Origin: Bolinopsis microptera
Lineage: Eukaryota > Ctenophora > Tentaculata > Lobata > Bolinopsidae
Direction of reading: 5' to 3'
Length of the DNA: 64,000 nucleotides
Assembly (NCBI RefSeq): GCF_026151205.1
Contig: NC_087083.1
Coordinates: forward strand, 10,723,460-10,787,459
This document shows, one piece after another, positions 60,293 to 64,000 of the stretch (positions are counted from its first letter, which is position 1; the number at the start of each line of letters is the position of its first letter). Both the position numbers and the translations under genes were made by a program. The notes under the pieces are model-generated. The model searched no databases. It had not been told where the DNA came from and saw nothing but the letters and a program-made list of their open reading frames with translations.

Positions 60293-61162
60293 CTATCTAC
60301 TAAATCTTGATACCAAGATTAACCACAGTTCCTGTGGTAGTCTACCGGCCTGAATTACCTCAGGTTTCTCCCCCTTGCTCACCCAACCGTAGACCTGGTT
60401 TAAGATATCATCACCCTTCTGAGCCTGTTTAATTTGCTCATGGGTAGGATTTAGAAATCTGACCCCTCTCTCTAGAGAGCTTACTGGTGCTTCACTAGTA
60501 ACCGCTGAAACATTTTCCACTGCATCAACTGCTTCTGCAACTAGTGGTGTCTCCTCTATAGTATCAGCCTGAACTAGACTACAATTGCGACGGTTATCAA
60601 TTTCAGGCGTAATCTGAACAATGTTTACTATGCTAGGGTCCTCACTATTTTCATCAAATAAGAACTCCGGAATAGTTCTCTCCTCAACACTCACTTCACT
60701 GCAGGATTCCTCAATCAAATTACTGCAATCATCCTTAACCACGGTCTCGCTGCTAACCGGCGCTTGCATCCTCTTGAACAGGATGGTTATGGGTTTACTA
60801 TCAATCTTATCCTGCAGGCATTTTACCAACTTAACTTCTATCCCAGAAGTATCCTCATTCTCTGCCTTCTTATACGTCTTCTTATCTGTACGATTACGCA
60901 ATGAGTTAAGTACAACGACTATTCTAGACCGTGCACTATCAATCTTATTCTGCAAGCATTCTAAAGCTGCACGCAAGTATCTCAGCGTATTTTCTATCAC
61001 GGCAGTATCATCGCCATCTGCCTTCAAATCATCTATCTCCTTCAAAACATTATTTATGCGAAACTGAACATCCTCTCTCTCCATAATCAACTCCGCCCAC
61101 TCCAGTTCAGCTGTATTATTCTCACACATGCTAAAACCGTGTCTAAATGTAAAAAGGTACAC
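60293..61162 (-). CDS. Gag-pol remnant ORF of the LTR element
   Basis: 289 codons. The first half is charged and helical with heptad-like leucines (VLKEIDDLKADGDD, LRYLRAALECLQNKID), as in Gag-like coiled coils. The last about 55 residues read LNPTHEQIKQAQKGDDILNQ, then VYGWVSKGEKPE and LPQELWLILVSRF. This is the linker between RNase H and the integrase zinc finger in Gypsy-type pol (Q..D..L..V..W...G..P....L...LW). The proteins normally between them (protease, RT, RNase H) are missing, so the frame looks like a deletion fusion that stayed open. Function is doubtful. Confidence 0.7.
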   Translation of the reverse strand: MYLFTFRHGFSMCENNTAELEWAELIMEREDVQFRINNVLKEIDDLKADGDDTAVIENTLRYLRAALECLQNKIDSARSRIVVVLNSLRNRTDKKTYKKAENEDTSGIEVKLVKCLQDKIDSKPITILFKRMQAPVSSETVVKDDCSNLIEESCSEVSVEERTIPEFLFDENSEDPSIVNIVQITPEIDNRRNCSLVQADTIEETPLVAEAVDAVENVSAVTSEAPVSSLERGVRFLNPTHEQIKQAQKGDDILNQVYGWVSKGEKPEVIQAGRLPQELWLILVSRFSR

Positions 61163-61622
61163 TTACAAATAGATAGATAAGTACTGGAACTGGCGTATTC
61201 TTCACGTTGCTGGAAAATCTTCTAGTCAAGACTTTACTTTGCTTTACTGGAACTGTAACTTCTACGTCTATCACTCCTGAGTAGATGTACGAAAAGTAAG
61301 GTTGCTAAACTTACGTAAAACTCACTAAAAATCTAGGTAATAACGTACTGAAGTCTACAATCGGCTGTAAACTAGGTGCTCGTCAAAACGATAGCACTGG
61401 AATATACAGGTACCACAAAATGCGTAGCAACACTTACCAATTCTAGTAGGAAGTACTCAAGATCTAGAACAACCTCCAACGTATAATTCTTCTAAACTGC
61501 GAAGTACACCGAACTTAGCTTATCAAATGAGAAACGTTAGGATCTTAAACGAAACTATACTGAATATAGGTGATACTAGAAGGATCACGAGCAAAAATAG
61601 CAACACTAAAAGTGGCCTCCAG

Positions 61623-62322
61623 ATATAGAAAACGGAGTTTCTTAGTGTTTAGTGTACGCTAGTCAAGCTCTAGTCACGAAGCACGAACGGCAGGGCGTAC
61701 CGTAAGGTAGAAATGAAACGAGTATATTAAAATGGATAATTAATTAAAAGGAAAAGTAATACAAAGTGAACGTCAACAGACAAAAACTTCCAAGTGTTCG
61801 CTCCAAGCGATTGCCGTGAATATAGATCACACTACGTGTCTAGTCACAGAGAATAGTACTCAGTTAAACTGGCTATTGACAATCGAATCCCTTAAAATGA
61901 TTAAGGGGCAACTAAGAAGTGAGCTCTCCACTTCCGGCTCTTCGGGTATACTCTCAAAACTCGTCACGCCACACTGCGTGACGGCACAACGCATCTGCTT
62001 GTACCACGTGACACGCCGTCTCGCCAATGAGCACTCCACTAGCAGTCACGCTGTGGTCGCGAGGACCAACCACAGGCCTGGCTGTAAGTCAGGTGCAAAG
62101 TGAGCGGACGGCTCGTTTCACTTTCAGAGTTCAGACAGTTAGTCTGACAGTAGTTCTGCCAGCCAACCGACTTACACTCAAAATGTGTAACTCCCAAATA
62201 CGAACATATAAAAACATTGGTTATTATATACCCGGAAACACATACTAAATTCTACGTCCCGTAAACGTTATACTAAAACTAAGATATCCTAAAAGATATC
62301 TCTAAATACCATATTACAACAT
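61623..62322 (-). repeat. 5' LTR (minus orientation)
   Basis: The promoter-bearing copy if the element is transcribed leftwards. The identity of the two LTRs over 700 bp implies a very recent insertion. Confidence 0.9.
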
Positions 62323-62344
62323 ATATCTTACTCACATTTTCCAA

Positions 62345-62569
62345 ATGTTTAGGTCAATAAAGTCTGGATTTCAGAATTACAGTTTTCGGGAACACGTTCG
62401 GGCAATCCGAGGGCCGCAACAAGTGATTACCTTTCTGTGCAAAATAAACGAGAGAAAAAGTTACCAAGAACTTCTAGGGATGCTCGTAACAGTCGTATCT
62501 ACGAGTTGTAACAGAGCAAAACGCATCGTATTGGCTTGGGAAATGATTCAGAGACATTATAATTTTTAG
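62345..62569 (+). other. Possible LYR-motif-like fragment next to the LTR element
   Basis: A 74-codon plus frame begins 22 bp past the LTR. Its start (MFRSIKSGFQNYSFREHVRA) resembles the LYR-motif helix pattern (L/F-Y/F-R ... F..Y.FR....R.IR) of small mitochondrial LYRM proteins, and the later NRAKRIVLAWEMIQRH has a similar basic character. The middle does not align well, so this is either a diverged or frameshifted copy or coincidence. Confidence 0.25.
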
Positions 62570-63953
62570 AATTATAATTATAGTTAGAATCGAATTTACA
62601 AAGCAATTATAACAATGGGTTTTTTAATAATTAAAAAAGGCTTTTACATTATTCTGCGGAAGACAATTAACTCAGGTCTATGAACTATATTATCGGACGT
62701 TATTTGACCGGACATTTCGTGAACGGACATAATTTTGAACGTTTGAACATTAAAATGAACGCTAGGGCCTCCAGTGTCTCTTTATAATGTCCTTTCAAAC
62801 AAAGTCCGATAGTTAGGTTATACGCTATTAATAGAACTGAGAACACGGTTATTTTGTAACACTGCCAGTCAAAACGCGATATCTAACCAGCTATGGCTAA
62901 CTCGCGACGACGTTAGATATTATCGCGTTTTGACTATTACCATGATAGTGATCGTTGTCCCATACAACTAAAATAATAAATATAGCAATTTTCGATCGAT
63001 TCATGGAACTTATGAGATTAGTACTAAATGCGTCATCGTCTTATTATTTGTGCGTAAAGTCATGACGTATCAAAACACACTAAGACACTATAATACTGAA
63101 TAAAACTAGATTCGGTCCCGTTAATGAGATCATTCTGTATTCTACACTATAGAGCACTATTATAGTTGTAGTGTATGTAGGCCGTTCTTGAATGAGGTGG
63201 TTCTAAACTAGGAAGCAAATTGTGTGTATTTCATATACAGCTCCTTTGCTTTTACAACTGCTGCTATGCTTTCTTGCTCCTTTTTGGTCTTTACGATACA
63301 TCTGAACTTACGAGTTAGTGTTCGTGATCCCCAGTTTGTACAGGTTTCTCATGAGGTACACTGTACAGTAAGACAGTAGTTAAAGCTTACGATACCTTGT
63401 TTTGCCTCAATGCTTGGATCAGCTTTCAGGATTTGAGACTTTTAAATTTATTGTACATTAATCGTCTATTTCGCAGTTTTGTGCCCCTTATAGAAAGCTA
63501 TATTGCTAGAAAGGGAGCATATTTTGAAAGATCTTCCGAGGAGATCACTATAATTATAGTATTAATAGTATTATGAACCCCTATTTTTGACTAGTTGGTA
63601 ACATTTAGTTTTACTCACAGTTGTCACGTTTAGACAATATACTGTGCCATGAGAATACTCGTAAGAAATGGTATTGATGTCATGAGATCATTTTTAGCTA
63701 AATGTGTAGCTTTTTGACTGCCTTCCTAACGTTCAAATATAGCTTGATTTATTTTAGTTTGCACCAAATAACGCTTGTGTTGTGAATCAATATTAACAAA
63801 ACATTTCAACCAGTAATTTTCGGCGCAGGAAATTTGCGATTTAATTTCTTTTTTCGATAAAATCTTTTTAAATTAGAGGTTCGCGGTAAATCAATGATTA
63901 ACTGTAAACTGTAAAGTGTATAACAATAACAATGAGCAATTTAATTTTCTCAG
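62570..63953. other. Mostly non-coding right end
   Basis: Contains the hairpin at 62868-62934. A minus-strand coding-like segment at about 63209-63345 contains RKFRCIVKTKKEQESIAAVV and KAKELYMKYTQFAS before a TAG. An alternative reading just upstream (LMRNLYKLGITNTNS) ends at a GTAAGT donor. The two frames conflict, so the structure of any gene here is unresolved. Confidence 0.35.
62868..62934. repeat. Inverted repeat with gtcaaaacgcgat ends
   Basis: Arms 62868-62887 and 62912-62934 are complementary except for a 3-bp insertion (gtcaaaacgcgatatctaac against its complement). Likely the two ends of a tiny foldback element, or a hairpin RNA. Confidence 0.75.
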
Positions 63954-63979
63954 CGCACAATTTATAGACAATACTGCAG
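63954..63979 (+). CDS. Possible 26-bp micro-exon at the right edge
   Basis: The segment is bounded by a good acceptor (ttaattttctcag) and a good donor (gtaagag). It encodes about eight residues with no stop in at least one frame. If real, the gene continues past the window. Splice sites alone are weak evidence. Confidence 0.25.
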
Positions 63980-64000
63980 GTAAGAGCCAGTTATGAGTTA

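Larger units (their letters stand above)
59097..62322 (-). mobile_element. Young, internally deleted Gypsy-like LTR retrotransposon
   Basis: Two 700-bp direct repeats flank a 1.8-kb interior. Read on the minus strand the LTRs begin TGTTGTAAT. A purine run (GGGTAGAGA) directly precedes the 3' LTR, which is where the polypurine tract should be. TGGAGGCCACTTTTAG (a primer-binding site starting TGG) follows the 5' LTR, so the element is minus-oriented. ATATA on both outer sides may be a 5-bp target duplication, though the exact ends are blurred by TATA sequence and the right end lacks a clear CA. The single ORF joins a Gag-like N-terminus to a pol linker, so protease, RT, RNase H and most of integrase are gone. 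It could move only with proteins supplied by another copy. Confidence 0.85.

Noticed and set aside
60621-61067. 148-codon plus frame
   Set aside because: Antisense shadow of the Gag-pol remnant ORF.

Overview
The window reads as nuclear DNA of an invertebrate animal. It is AT-rich, its genes are cut into short exons with GT-AG introns, and it is full of tandem repeats, non-LTR and LTR retrotransposons, and small DNA-transposon derivatives. The three recognised gene families (calpain-5/TRA-3-like, WBP1/VOPP1/Shisa-like, MCFD2) point to an animal; I cannot name a phylum. There is no bacterial-style operon structure, no CRISPR array, and no complete tRNA or rRNA gene. Most long open frames in the window are repeat artefacts. 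The real genes are spliced and had to be rebuilt from splice sites, reading phase and family motifs.

Layout. About 1-7 kb is non-coding with short repeats, a 40-bp-arm inverted repeat, a 14-bp minisatellite (2.4-2.9 kb) and a CAGTCA-type repeat (5.3-5.7 kb). The 5' part of a calpain-5-like gene lies on the minus strand at 8.3-9.15 kb and carries two near-identical candidate first exons; the rest would lie past the left edge. A hAT-type MITE with a perfect 8-bp target duplication sits at 10.7 kb, and a second GC-rich MITE at 12.5 kb.

From 14.3 to 45.5 kb runs a seven-exon plus-strand gene for a 176-residue single-pass membrane protein: signal peptide, cysteine-rich ectodomain, one membrane span, and a tail with two PPxY motifs (WBP1/VOPP1/Shisa-like). 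Its third intron (16.9 kb) holds a nearly pure 9-bp satellite (0.83 kb) and an 8.1-kb, 53-bp-unit satellite with higher-order structure. The two are separated by a short SINE-like island. Other introns hold pogo/Tigger-type MITEs, further minisatellites, a non-LTR retrotransposon fragment and a possible RGG-rich minus-strand exon. The acceptor of the last exon has been tandemly copied, and the nearest copy opens a long alternative reading frame.

A 5'-truncated CR1/Jockey-like retrotransposon with an intact reverse transcriptase frame lies at 46.6-48.6 kb. A perfect 52-bp-arm hairpin lies at 50.6 kb, and a tRNA-derived SINE near 52.2 kb. An MCFD2-like secreted EF-hand gene (plus, five exons, 52.4-53.8 kb) converges on a four-exon minus-strand gene for an unidentified 127-residue four-span membrane protein (56.5-55.3 kb), with minisatellites between them. 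At 59.1-62.3 kb is a very young, internally deleted Gypsy-like LTR element, minus strand, whose 700-bp LTRs look identical. A possible LYR-motif-like fragment and one or two uncertain exons lie to its right.

Nothing proves a new biochemical system. The strongest candidates for a second look are the duplicated splice sites (WBP1-like last exon, calpain first exon, terminal exon of the four-span gene), the giant intronic satellite with its proposed SINE-tail origin, and the frame-switching alternative tail.
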